Shown here one piece after another: positions 45,796 to 54,605 of a DNA stretch of 64,000 bases; the stretch's first letter is position 1, and every line of letters starts with the position of its first letter. The notes beneath the pieces were generated by a model. It saw nothing but the letters and a program-made list of their open reading frames with translations, did not search any database and had not been told where the DNA came from. The stretch is from Streptomyces xylophagus. GTDB taxonomy: Bacteria; Actinomycetota; Actinomycetes; Streptomycetales; Streptomycetaceae. The translations under genes and the position numbers were made by a program. The stretch lies in the NCBI RefSeq assembly GCF_000716435.1, contig NZ_JNWO01000019.1:62001-126000 (forward strand), given 5' to 3'.

Positions 45796-47355
45796 TCACC
45801 GGCCGCGCCGCACCTCGAAGTGGTCGATGCGCTTGCCGTTCTGGTCCAGCGCCGACACCTTGAGCCTGGGAGTGCTGCCGCTCTCCGCCTCCACCGAGAG
45901 GAGGGAGAAGCCCCGGTAGCGCACCCGCGACCACTCCACCGTCTCCGCCTTCGAGTGCTGGCCCTTCGCCCACTGCATGGTGTCGATCGCCCCGTGCCGC
46001 GTGACGTGCCCCTCGTAGCTCTCCTTGACGCCCGCCGGGAACCCGTACAGATCCCGGCCGCCGCCGCCCGCCGTGACGTAGACGATCCCGTCCTTCGTCG
46101 GGTCGGTGGACGCGCCGATGGGGACCGCCCTGCCGACCGCGCCGTTCTTGATGGCGTCGGTTCGCTCGTAGACGTGGTTGTGCCCGTTGATCACCAGGTC
46201 CACCTGGTGCTTCGCGAACACCGGCAGCCACTCGCTCCGCACCCCGCCGTCCGAGGCGTGCGCGGAGGTCGAGTACGCGCAGTGGTGGAAGAAGACCACG
46301 AGGAAGTCGACCCCCTTGGTCGCCCGCAGCTCCCGCAGCCTGCCGTCCAGCCACTTCGTCTGCTTGCCGCCCGTGTAGCCGAGGTTGGCGGTGATCTCGT
46401 ACGACACGTCGTTCGCGTCGAGCGCCACGACGCCGACGTTGCCGTAGACGAAGGAGTACACGCCCGGCGCGTGCGTCGGGTCGAAGCCGTTGTCCGGGAG
46501 GGACCAGCGGGCGAGCTGGCCGCCGTAGCCGTCGGGGGAGTACCAGGCCTCCATGTCGTGGTTGCCGGTCGTCACCATCCACGGGACGGACCGGGAGACG
46601 CCCTCGTTCTGCTTGAGGAAGAGGTCCCAGTACGTCGGGTCGTAGCCGTCCGTCTTCTTGCCCTGGCCGTTGGTGTCGGCGTAGCAGATGTCGCCGGCGT
46701 GGAGGTGGAAGGCGGGGTTCTGGCGCAGGACGACATGGTCGCTGGCGGCGGCCGCGTTGCTCACGCCCTGGTCGCCGAAGGCCGTGAACACGAACTTCTC
46801 CGGGCTCGCCGGCGCCGTACGGAAGGAGCCGATCGTCGAGCGGTGGGCCGGGGAGGCCGGGTCGAAGCCCTCGTGGCCGACGCCGTAGTAGTACGTCGTG
46901 CCGGGGTGGAGGCCGTTCAGGGCCGCGTGGACGTAGTACTGCTCGACTGCCGCGCGTACGCCTGTCAGCCCCGGGGTGTGCAGGTCGCGTACCTCGGCGG
47001 TGATCCTGCGGCTCAGGTCGTCGGGCTTCAACCCCACCCGTACGTACGGCTTCTTGACCGCGAACGGCACCTGCCAGGAGATCCGCATCCCGGTCTTCGG
47101 GTCGGCGCCGAAGGCGAGATGGCGGCCGAAGGGGGTGACGGCGGCGCCGGGCACCTTCGACGTGGCGGGGGAGGCCGACTTGTGATCGCTCGTCGCCGTA
47201 GCACTGGCGCACCCCGTCAGCAGCCCGCCCGCCACCGCGCCCGCCGTCACCAGCGCGCGGCGCCGGGACAGTTTGGTGCGCAGGTACTCGTACTGCTCGG
47301 CCATGCTCATCCGGACCGCGAGGTGCTCCGGGATGCCGACGTCGGGTGTCTCCAT
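45796..47355 (-). CDS. Tat-exported metallophosphoesterase (purple acid phosphatase type)
   Basis: 519 aa. After about 30 cytosolic residues, SRRRALVTAGAVAGGLLTGC is a twin-arginine signal with a lipobox-like LLTGC. A fibronectin-like N-terminal domain (ISWQVPFAVKKPYVRVG onward) and the calcineurin-type phosphatase domain follow. Metal-ligand motifs are AFGDQG, HAGDICYAD, TTGNHDMEAWY, VVFFHHCAY and VINGHNHVYER. It is expected to hydrolyse phosphoesters outside the cell. The ATG at 47355 follows GGGGGAG by 10 nt. Confidence 0.92.
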   Translation of the reverse strand: METPDVGIPEHLAVRMSMAEQYEYLRTKLSRRRALVTAGAVAGGLLTGCASATATSDHKSASPATSKVPGAAVTPFGRHLAFGADPKTGMRISWQVPFAVKKPYVRVGLKPDDLSRRITAEVRDLHTPGLTGVRAAVEQYYVHAALNGLHPGTTYYYGVGHEGFDPASPAHRSTIGSFRTAPASPEKFVFTAFGDQGVSNAAAASDHVVLRQNPAFHLHAGDICYADTNGQGKKTDGYDPTYWDLFLKQNEGVSRSVPWMVTTGNHDMEAWYSPDGYGGQLARWSLPDNGFDPTHAPGVYSFVYGNVGVVALDANDVSYEITANLGYTGGKQTKWLDGRLRELRATKGVDFLVVFFHHCAYSTSAHASDGGVRSEWLPVFAKHQVDLVINGHNHVYERTDAIKNGAVGRAVPIGASTDPTKDGIVYVTAGGGGRDLYGFPAGVKESYEGHVTRHGAIDTMQWAKGQHSKAETVEWSRVRYRGFSLLSVEAESGSTPRLKVSALDQNGKRIDHFEVRRGR

Positions 47356-47498
47356 GTCGATGAAACTCCCCCAGCAGTCCAACGGCCTCCCGGCGTAGGG
47401 GTGAACGCCGGTCGAACGGTCGACACCGTACCCCCGAGACGCGTCCGCATCTTGGACACCCCATGTCATCCCATGGGACGCGGAGTACGGTGGCGGGC

Positions 47499-48542
47499 AT
47501 GTCTCGCAGCATCGATCTCGCAGTGATCCCCGGTGACGGCATCGGTCAGGAAGTCGTGGCCGAAGGTCTCAAAGTCCTCTCCGCCGTCCTTCCGCAGGAT
47601 GTGAAGCTGGAGACCAAGGAGTTCGACTTCGGCGCCCGCCGCTACCACGCGACCGGTGAGACCCTCACCGACGCCGACCTGGCCGCGCTGAAGCCGCACG
47701 ACGCGATCCTGCTGGGCGCGATCGGTGACCCGAGCGTCCCCTCCGGGGTGTTGGAACGCGGCTTCCTGCTGAAGCTTCGCTTCGCCTTCGACCACCATGT
47801 GAACCTGCGGCCGAGCAAGCTGCTCCCGGGCGTGGCGACCCCGCTCGCCGGTGAGCCGGAGATCGACTTCGTCGTGGTCCGTGAGGGCACCGAGGGCCCG
47901 TACACCGGCAACGGCGGCACCATCCGCAAGGGCACCGAGCACGAGGTCGCCACCGAGGTCTCCGTCAACACGGCCTTCGGTGTCGAGCGCGTCGTCCGTG
48001 ACGCCTTCGCCCGTGCCCAGGCCCGTCCGCGCAAGAAGCTCACGCTGGTCCACAAGAACAACGTGCTGACCTTCGCGGGCCACCTGTGGACGAACGTCTT
48101 CAACAAGGTCGCGGCCGAGTTCCCCGAGGTCACCACCGACTACATCCACGTCGACGCGGCGACGATCTACCTCGTCACCGACCCGGCCCGCTTCGACGTG
48201 ATCGTCACCGACAACCTCTTCGGCGACATCATCACCGACCTCGCCGCGGCCGTCTCCGGCGGCATCGGCGTCGCCGCGAGCGGGAACATCAACCCGTCCG
48301 GCGAGTTCCCCTCGATGTTCGAGCCCGTGCACGGCTCCGCGCCCGACATCGCGGGCCAGGGCAAGGCCGACCCCACCGCCACGGTCCTGTCCGTCGCCCT
48401 CCTGCTGCGCCACCTCGGCTACGAGTCCGAGGCCGTCCGCATCGAGGACGCCGTCTCCGCCGACCTCGCGGACCGCACCGGCAAGCCCGCGCGCAGCACC
48501 ACCGAGATCGGCGACGCGCTCGCCGTACGAGTAGCCGGCTGA
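47499..48542 (+). CDS. leuB: 3-isopropylmalate dehydrogenase
   Basis: 347 aa, third step of leucine synthesis, NAD+-dependent oxidative decarboxylation. Signatures are [48 protein letters not shown] (metal-binding Asp residues) and [20 protein letters not shown] (the NAD loop). In other bacteria this enzyme can also act on citramalate-derived intermediates. The ATG is 7 nt after TACGGT, suggesting a leaderless mRNA, and it is divergent from the phosphatase gene. Confidence 0.97.
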   Translation: MSRSIDLAVIPGDGIGQEVVAEGLKVLSAVLPQDVKLETKEFDFGARRYHATGETLTDADLAALKPHDAILLGAIGDPSVPSGVLERGFLLKLRFAFDHHVNLRPSKLLPGVATPLAGEPEIDFVVVREGTEGPYTGNGGTIRKGTEHEVATEVSVNTAFGVERVVRDAFARAQARPRKKLTLVHKNNVLTFAGHLWTNVFNKVAAEFPEVTTDYIHVDAATIYLVTDPARFDVIVTDNLFGDIITDLAAAVSGGIGVAASGNINPSGEFPSMFEPVHGSAPDIAGQGKADPTATVLSVALLLRHLGYESEAVRIEDAVSADLADRTGKPARSTTEIGDALAVRVAG

Positions 48543-48580
48543 CCCCGCGCCCACTCGAAGAACTCTCGTAGTCTTCCGAA

Positions 48581-48616
48581 GCCGCCGGGTCGCATATGCA
48601 CCCGGCGGCTTTTCTT
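48581..48616 (+). terminator. terminator after leuB
   Basis: GCCGCCGGGT (48581-48590) pairs perfectly with ACCCGGCGGC (48600-48609), the loop itself containing GCATATGC, followed by TTTTCTT. It lies 39 nt after leuB and 190 nt before ilvE. An attenuator role for ilvE was considered, but I see no leader peptide with branched-chain codons. Confidence 0.8.
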
Positions 48617-48805
48617 ATGTCCCCGCCGGGTGTCACCATCATCCCTGGGTCGCATTCACGCCGTTTTCGTCCACGGTCCTCCCCGCGCGATAATCGAACG
48701 CGGAGCCGCGGAATGAGGCAATGCTCGGACGTCCTAACACTGGCCACTGGCAGTCGAGGGCGTGAGCGCGGCCCGTCACACACAACCGGTGAAGGACAAC
48801 CACTC

Positions 48806-49894
48806 ATGACGACGCCCACGATCGAGCTCAAGCCCTCGGCCTCGCCACTTTCCGCCGCCGAGCGCGACGCGATTCTGGCGAACCCCGGGTTCGGCCGCCA
48901 CTTCACCGACCACATGGTGACGATCAAGTGGACGGAGGGCCGCGGCTGGCACGACGGCCAGCTCGTGCCGTACGGCCCCCTCTCCCTCGACCCGGCGAAC
49001 ATGACCCTGCACTACGCGCAGGAGATCTTCGAGGGCCTCAAGGCCTACCGGCAGGCCGATGGCTCCATCGCCACCTTCCGCCCCGAGAAGAACGCCCGCC
49101 GCTTCCAGACCTCCGCCCGCCGCCTCGGCATGCCCGAGCTGCCGGTCGAGACGTTCATCGAGGCCTGTGACGTGCTGGTCCAGCAGGACCGCGACTGGGT
49201 CCCGGCGCACGGTGGCGAGGAGTCCCTCTACCTGCGCCCGTTCATGATCGCGACCGAGGTCGGCCTGGGCGTGAAGCCCGCCAACGAGTACCTCTTCCTG
49301 GTCATCGCCTCCCCGGCCGGCGCCTACTTCCCCGGCGGTGTGAAGCCCGTCTCCATCTGGGTCTCCGAGGACCACGTCCGCGCCGTCCCCGGCGGCATGG
49401 GCGACGCCAAGACCGGCGGCAACTACGCCGCGTCCCTCCTCGCCCAGGCCGAGGCCGCCGAACAGGGCTGCGCCCAGGTCTGCTACCTCGACGCGGTCGA
49501 GCGCAAGTGGGTCGAGGAACTCGGCGGCATGAACCTGTACTTCGTCTACGGCGACCGGATCGTCACCCCGACCCTGACGGGCTCGATCCTGGAGGGCGTG
49601 ACCCGCGACTCCCTCCTCACCCTCGCCCGCGACCTCGGCTACGAGCCCGAGGAGGGCCGGATCTCCATCGAGCAGTGGCAGCGCGACGCGGAGAACGGCA
49701 CGCTCACGGAGGTCTTCGCCTGCGGCACCGCGGCCGTCATCACCCCGGTCGGCACGGTCAAGCGCACCGGCGCGGAGTGGACGCAGTCGGGCGGCGAGCC
49801 CGGCGAGGTGACGTTGAGGCTGCGTGCGGCCCTTCTGGACATCCAGCGGGGCGACACCGTGGACAAGCACGGCTGGATGCATCCGCTGGGCTGA
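48806..49894 (+). CDS. ilvE: branched-chain amino acid aminotransferase
   Basis: 362 aa, class IV PLP aminotransferase that makes the last step of valine, leucine and isoleucine synthesis and also the first of their breakdown. Visible are [20 protein letters not shown], the Arg-containing [11 protein letters not shown], and the PLP Lys in [16 protein letters not shown]. The [18 protein letters not shown] loop binds PLP phosphate. GAAGGA precedes the ATG. Confidence 0.97.
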   Translation: MTTPTIELKPSASPLSAAERDAILANPGFGRHFTDHMVTIKWTEGRGWHDGQLVPYGPLSLDPANMTLHYAQEIFEGLKAYRQADGSIATFRPEKNARRFQTSARRLGMPELPVETFIEACDVLVQQDRDWVPAHGGEESLYLRPFMIATEVGLGVKPANEYLFLVIASPAGAYFPGGVKPVSIWVSEDHVRAVPGGMGDAKTGGNYAASLLAQAEAAEQGCAQVCYLDAVERKWVEELGGMNLYFVYGDRIVTPTLTGSILEGVTRDSLLTLARDLGYEPEEGRISIEQWQRDAENGTLTEVFACGTAAVITPVGTVKRTGAEWTQSGGEPGEVTLRLRAALLDIQRGDTVDKHGWMHPLG

Positions 49895-50023
49895 GCCGGA
49901 CTCCCGGCCGACGGCCGGTGATCCGTTCGACGCGTATCGCCTCCCCCGTGCGGGTATCCACTGATTCCGCAGACCATGGAATCAAGGCATCAGGGTCACG
50001 GGGTCACGGGGGAGGTGACGCGG

Positions 50024-51091
50024 GTGAGTGGTGGGCCGATACCGCGACTGCGCTGGCTGCTGCGCACGTTACGCACCCCGCGCCGCCCGCAGAGCCTCAC
50101 CGTGCTCCTCCTGCTCGCCGCCTGCGCAGGCCTGCTGCTGTGGTTCGCCAAGCGCATGGACAACTACGGCGAGAACCTCGCCCTCAACCTGGGCACCGAC
50201 ATCGTCGGCGTCGTCATCACCGTCTTCGTGATCGGCCCGCTGATCTCCCGCGCCCAGGAGGGCCGGGTCCGCGAACACACCCGGCTCGACTACGAGTGGT
50301 TCAGCGCCCAGGTCTACGGCTCGACCTCGAACGTGAAGGTGCTCGACACCTTCTCCAACCTCTTCGGCCCCCAGTACTCCGAACGCCTCTTCCGCGGCAT
50401 CCGGTCGGCCACCGCGCACGGCGCCCGGGTGCAGATCCTGCTCCTGGACCCCGACTCCCTCGCCGTGATCCTGCGCGGCCGTGAACTGGGCGAGCAGAGC
50501 GCCGACATCCGCCGCGACATCCTGCGCAACCTGCGCACCCTCAGCCACTTCGCCCGTCGACTCGACGACACCTCACGCCAGTTCCTCGAAGTGCGGCTCT
50601 GCTCGACCTCCCCCGGTGTGACCCTCTACCGCTGGGACGAACGCTCCCTGGTCTCCTTCCTCACCGTCGGCCGCCTCTCCGGCGAGGGCGTCCAACTGGA
50701 GGTCGCCGTCCGCTCTCCGCTCGGCGCCTTCGTGGAGCAGCGCTTCGACGAACTGTGGCAGCAGAGCAAACCGATGGAACGGTTCACCCATCTCCCGGTG
50801 ACCCTGGTCGACGCGACCGACGGCCGCCGGGAGTTCACCTGTCGCTTCGTCTACGTCGACGACTGCCTGTACATCGCCGGGCATGACGTCGTCTCGTACA
50901 TGGCACGCCACCGCCTCGACCAACTCTCCGCGTACAGCGAGAACTTGACCGTTCCGGGTGCCCACGAACTGATCGTCGTCGACGACGAGAGCGACCTGCA
51001 CGAGCTGCTCAGGCAGAACTTCGCGGAGAAGTACGATGCGTCGGCGACCGCATTCGTCGAATTGCGGCCGCCAGTCCTGGTCACGGAATAG
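50024..51091 (+). CDS. membrane-anchored PLD-like protein without HKD motif
   Basis: 355 aa. Two hydrophobic segments near residues 26-42 (LTVLLLLAACAGLLLWF) and 56-72 (IVGVVITVFVIGPLI) precede a soluble domain. The latter has a phospholipase-D-like outline: NVKVLDTFSNL, then RSATAHGARVQILLLDPDSLAV, ending VYVDDCLYIAGHDVVSY. The catalytic HxK of PLD enzymes is missing, so it may be a sensor or scaffold. The GTG is supported by GGGGGAGG 8 nt upstream. Only 13 nt separate it from the KamA-type gene, indicating an operon. I do not know its function. Confidence 0.75.
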   Translation: MSGGPIPRLRWLLRTLRTPRRPQSLTVLLLLAACAGLLLWFAKRMDNYGENLALNLGTDIVGVVITVFVIGPLISRAQEGRVREHTRLDYEWFSAQVYGSTSNVKVLDTFSNLFGPQYSERLFRGIRSATAHGARVQILLLDPDSLAVILRGRELGEQSADIRRDILRNLRTLSHFARRLDDTSRQFLEVRLCSTSPGVTLYRWDERSLVSFLTVGRLSGEGVQLEVAVRSPLGAFVEQRFDELWQQSKPMERFTHLPVTLVDATDGRREFTCRFVYVDDCLYIAGHDVVSYMARHRLDQLSAYSENLTVPGAHELIVVDDESDLHELLRQNFAEKYDASATAFVELRPPVLVTE

Positions 51092-51104
51092 AGGCACTGC
51101 ACCA

Positions 51105-52427
51105 ATGAGTTCAGCGCTCCACCTCGCTCCACCACACACGAGCACCCGATTTCGCGCCTTCACACCCCGTGACCTGGACGGCCTGCTGAAGCGCGTGTCC
51201 CTCTCGGCCACCGAACGGCTCGCCCTGCGGGCCGTCTCCTCGGTGCTGCCGTTCCGTACGAACACATACGTCGTGGACGAGTTGATCGACTGGTCGGCGG
51301 TGCCCGACGACCCGATCTTCCGGCTGACGTTCCCGCAGGCCGGGATGTTGCCCGAACCCGATCTCAAGCAGATGGCCGACCTCCTCTCCCAGGAGGCGCC
51401 CAAGGCCGAAGTCCTGCGCGCGGCCCACGAGATCCGGATGAAACTCAACCCGCACCCCTCGGGCCAGCTCGACGCCAACGTGCCCGTGCACGAGGGGGAG
51501 CGCCTCGCGGGCCTCCAGCACAAGTACCCCGAGACCGTGCTGATCTTCCCGCGCCAGGGCCAGACCTGCCACGCCTACTGCACCTACTGCTTCCGCTGGC
51601 CCCAGTTCGTCGGCGAGTCCGAACTCCGCATCGCCACCGACGACATCGCGACCACGTCCGCCTACCTCCGCGCCCACCCCGAGGTCACCAGCACGCTGAT
51701 CACCGGCGGCGACCCCCTCGTCATGAGCACCGAGGTCCTTCGCCGCTACGTCGACCCCCTCCTGGAGATCGACACGATCCGCTCGATCCGCATCGGCACC
51801 AAGTCCCTCGCCTTCTGGCCGTACCGCTTCACGACCGACCGGGACGCCGACGACCTGCTGCGCCTCTTCGAGAAGGTGGTGGAAAGCGGCCGTCACCTCG
51901 CGTTGATGGCCCACTTCACCCACCCGCAGGAGCTGCGCCCGCCGGTCGTACGGGAGGCGATGCGCAGAGTACGGGGTACGGGCGCGGTGATTCGCTGCCA
52001 GGGTCCGCTGGTGGCCGGCATCAACGACAGCGCCGAGGCCTGGGCCGAACTGTGGGACGAGACGACCACGCTCGGCGCGGTGCCGTACTACCAGTTCGTC
52101 GAGCGCGACACCGGCCCCCAGGGCTACTTCGGCGTCCCGCTGGCCCGCGGCCACCAGATCTTCCGCGACGCCTACGCCCGCGTCTCCGGCCTCGCCCGTA
52201 CGGTGCGCGGCCCGGTGATGTCGGCGATGCCGGGCAAGGTCTGCGTGGACGGCATCGCGGAGGTGGCCGGCGAGAAGGTCTTCGTGCTGCACCTGATCCA
52301 GGCCCGCGATCCGGCCCTCGTGGACCGCCCGTTCTTCGCGGCCTACGACGAGACCGCGACCTGGTTCACGGACCTAAAGCCGGCTTTCGGAGCGAGTGAG
52401 TTCCTCCCGGGGCTGGCGGCGCACTGA
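51105..52427 (+). CDS. KamA-family radical SAM protein (lysine 2,3-aminomutase-like)
   Basis: 440 aa. The radical SAM iron-sulfur motif is CHAYCTYC (Cys155, Cys159, Cys162), followed by LITGGDPL and IRIGTKSLAFWPYRFT of the aminomutase barrel. The PLP lysine is expected in MPGKVCVDG near residue 390; the usual glycine-rich PGGGGK loop is shortened. It may be an amino acid aminomutase (beta-amino acid formation) but the substrate is not predictable. The 3' end overlaps the convergent permease gene by 54 bp. Confidence 0.9.
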   Translation: MSSALHLAPPHTSTRFRAFTPRDLDGLLKRVSLSATERLALRAVSSVLPFRTNTYVVDELIDWSAVPDDPIFRLTFPQAGMLPEPDLKQMADLLSQEAPKAEVLRAAHEIRMKLNPHPSGQLDANVPVHEGERLAGLQHKYPETVLIFPRQGQTCHAYCTYCFRWPQFVGESELRIATDDIATTSAYLRAHPEVTSTLITGGDPLVMSTEVLRRYVDPLLEIDTIRSIRIGTKSLAFWPYRFTTDRDADDLLRLFEKVVESGRHLALMAHFTHPQELRPPVVREAMRRVRGTGAVIRCQGPLVAGINDSAEAWAELWDETTTLGAVPYYQFVERDTGPQGYFGVPLARGHQIFRDAYARVSGLARTVRGPVMSAMPGKVCVDGIAEVAGEKVFVLHLIQARDPALVDRPFFAAYDETATWFTDLKPAFGASEFLPGLAAH

Positions 52428-53807
52428 AGCCTGCCCGGCCGTGAGCGCGAGGTACACGACACCGCCCACCACCCCCGACAACAAGAAGCTGCAGTCCACC
52501 CCGCCCGTCCACGACAGCAGCGGGCCCTCGTAGGTCGGAAGGGACACGGCCAGCAGCCCGACCCCCGCACCCACCGCCCAGGAGATCACCGCCTGGACGT
52601 GCCAGCCCGCGCGGTACCAGTAAATCCCGCCCCGCGAGCGCCGGTTGAACACCTGGAGGGCATCCGCGTCGTACATCCCCCCGCACCGCACGAACCCGAT
52701 GAGCGTGATGACAGCCCACGGCGTGCCGATCGCCGTCAGCAGCAGCACGAAGGACGTCATCGCCGACTGCGCGTTCCAGGCGTAGTGGCCGACGAACACG
52801 CACACCGTGGCGACGATCGCGACCGTGCAGGTGGCCCGCGCCCGGGAGGCGCGCGGCAGGATCGCGTCCAGGTCGAGGCCCATGGAGTAGAGCATCAGCC
52901 CGGCGTTGCCCACCGAGCCCGCGGAGGCGGCGAGGAGGAGCGGGACCAGGTACCAGGTCGGGGACGCCGACACCAGCGGGCCCGCGTAGTCGAGGGCCGC
53001 CCGTGCCCCGAACGCCGTGAACGTGCCGAAGAGTTGGGGCACGAGGAGACCGGCGATCAGCCCGAGCCAGGTCGCGTGCAGGACCGTGCGGGAGGTGTGC
53101 CGGGCCGGGGAGATGTAGCGCGTGTAGTCGCCGAGGAGGGTGATGAACGCGATCGGCCCGGACAGTCCCGCCGCCACCGTCGCCAGACACCACGTCGGCC
53201 AGAACCCGCCCAGCAGATAGCCGCCCGCCCCCGGCAGCGCGCCGGTCGTGAAGTGCGGGGCGTAGGCGACCACGCCCAAAATCAGCAGCGCCGTCATGCC
53301 GACGGACAGGACGCGGGACATGGCCAGCAGTACCCGGTAGCCGTACACCGCGCCCGCCACCGTCGCGCCCGCGAGCAGCGCGTACACGACGGCGTACGAC
53401 GCCCCGCCCGTCGGCAGCCCGAACAGCCGGTGCAGTACGCCCACCATCACATCGCCGCCGATCCACACGGTCAGCGCGGTGTAGCCGAGGGCGAGGAGCA
53501 GCCCCACGACCGAGCCGACCAGCCGGCCCCGCACACCGAACTGGGCACCGGACGAGGTCGACAGGTTGGTGGCGGTGCGCAGGGACACCAGCGCCAGCGG
53601 GGCCGTGAACACCGTGCCGACCACCGTGCCCACGACGATCGACGAGACCGACGCCCACCAGCCGAGCCCGAACGACGGCGGCAGCCAGCCGAAGATGATC
53701 ACGCCGAGACAGAGGTTGGAACCGAGCAGGATCGACACCAGGTCACGCGGACCGCTGGTGCGTTCCTCGTCAGGGATGGTGTCGACTCCGCGCTGTTCTA
53801 TCGGCAT
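52374..53807 (-). CDS. NCS1-family (cytosine/purine/allantoin type) permease
   Basis: 477 aa with about 12 helices. The NCS1 pattern is visible in SILLGSNLCLGVIIFGWLPPSFGLG (helix 1), SGAQFGVRG (the NCS1 'RS..FG..G' region), GPIAFITLLGDYTRYI (helix 6) and SVGNAGLMLYSMGLDLDAI. Related permeases import cytosine, allantoin, hydantoin or thiamine using Na+ or H+. It diverges from the urease-like genes with an operator-like site 18 nt upstream of its ATG, so it probably imports a substrate of that cluster. The ATG follows GAGGGGAC. Confidence 0.9.
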   Translation of the reverse strand: MPIEQRGVDTIPDEERTSGPRDLVSILLGSNLCLGVIIFGWLPPSFGLGWWASVSSIVVGTVVGTVFTAPLALVSLRTATNLSTSSGAQFGVRGRLVGSVVGLLLALGYTALTVWIGGDVMVGVLHRLFGLPTGGASYAVVYALLAGATVAGAVYGYRVLLAMSRVLSVGMTALLILGVVAYAPHFTTGALPGAGGYLLGGFWPTWCLATVAAGLSGPIAFITLLGDYTRYISPARHTSRTVLHATWLGLIAGLLVPQLFGTFTAFGARAALDYAGPLVSASPTWYLVPLLLAASAGSVGNAGLMLYSMGLDLDAILPRASRARATCTVAIVATVCVFVGHYAWNAQSAMTSFVLLLTAIGTPWAVITLIGFVRCGGMYDADALQVFNRRSRGGIYWYRAGWHVQAVISWAVGAGVGLLAVSLPTYEGPLLSWTGGVDCSFLLSGVVGGVVYLALTAGQASVRRQPREELTRSESRL

Positions 53808-53824
53808 GGTGGGTCCCCTCATTC

Positions 53825-53840
53825 TTAGAGTGACGTTCAA
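53825..53840. promoter_or_regulatory. operator-like half site before the permease
   Basis: TTAGAGTGACGTTCAA repeats, with 3 changes, the site at 53893-53911 near the urease genes. The two sites sit on either side of the divergent promoter and are probably bound by the TetR regulator encoded at 57335. Confidence 0.5.
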
Positions 53841-53892
53841 TGTGAACCGGGGATGGCGAGCGCGTCAAGCGTTCCGGAAATGGGTTTTACTG

Positions 53893-53911
53893 TTTAGAGT
53901 GGTGTTCTAAA
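53893..53911. promoter_or_regulatory. TTTAGA-N7-TCTAAA operator before ureAB
   Basis: TTTAGA (53893-53898) and TCTAAA (53906-53911) form a perfect inverted repeat with a 7-nt spacer, overlapping the start of the AAAGGAGGG ribosome site of ureAB. This resembles a TetR-type operator in size and symmetry. Confidence 0.6.
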
Positions 53912-53924
53912 GGAGGGATACGGG

Positions 53925-54605
53925 ATGAGACTGACCCCCACGGAACGTGACCGGCTGCTGCTGTTCTCGGCCGCCGAACTGGCCCGCGCCCGCAAGGCGC
54001 GCGGCCTCAGACTCAACGTGCCGGAGGCCACCGCGCTCATCGCGGACACGGTGTGCGAGGCGGCCCGGGACGGGCGACGACTGGCTGATGCCATCGAGCG
54101 CGCCCGCTCCGTGCTCGGCCCCGACGACGTCCTGCCGGGTGTCGCCGACGTCGTCACCGAGGTGCACGTCGAGGCCGTCTTCGACGACGGTTCCCGGCTC
54201 GCGGTCGTCTCCGACCCCATCGGCGCCGGACTCGGCGGCGACGCCCCGGGCGCGCTCCTCCCCGGCCCAGCGCACGCCGAACCCCAGGCCGTCGTCCGCG
54301 TCACGGTCACCAACACCGCGACCGTCCCCGTCTCCGTGACCTCCCACTTCCACTTCTTCGAGGCCAACCCCCGCCTTGACTTCCCGCGCGCCGAGGCCTA
54401 CGGCATGCGGCTCGCCGTACCCGCCGGATCGTCCGTCCGCTTCGGGCCGGGCGAGAGTGCCGAGGTCGGTCTGCTGCCGATCGGCGGCGAGCGGATCGCG
54501 ATCGGTTTCGCGGGGCTCATCGACGGACCGCTGGACGCGCCGGGCGCGAAGGAAGAGGCCCTGCGTCGGGCAACTGCCTGCGGCTACCTGGGAGTTGAGC
54601 TGTGA
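53925..54605 (+). CDS. ureAB: urease gamma/beta fusion subunit (UreAB)
   Basis: 226 aa. Residues 1-100 match urease gamma (LTPTERDRLLLFSAAELARARKARGLRLN, then VEAVFDDGSRLAVVSDPI). Residues 108-226 match urease beta (GALLPGP, VTNTATVPVSVTSHFHFFEANPRLDFPR, PIGGERIAIGFAGLIDG). Such fusions are known in actinobacteria and Helicobacter. It overlaps the alpha gene by four bases (GTGA). This is a paralogue-type locus: no ureD, ureE, ureF or ureG is nearby. Confidence 0.93.
   Translation: MRLTPTERDRLLLFSAAELARARKARGLRLNVPEATALIADTVCEAARDGRRLADAIERARSVLGPDDVLPGVADVVTEVHVEAVFDDGSRLAVVSDPIGAGLGGDAPGALLPGPAHAEPQAVVRVTVTNTATVPVSVTSHFHFFEANPRLDFPRAEAYGMRLAVPAGSSVRFGPGESAEVGLLPIGGERIAIGFAGLIDGPLDAPGAKEEALRRATACGYLGVEL

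Noticed and set aside
48543..48805. Attenuator with leader peptide for ilvE
   Set aside because: The hairpin is a normal terminator 39 nt after leuB; no short ORF with branched-chain codons was found before it.
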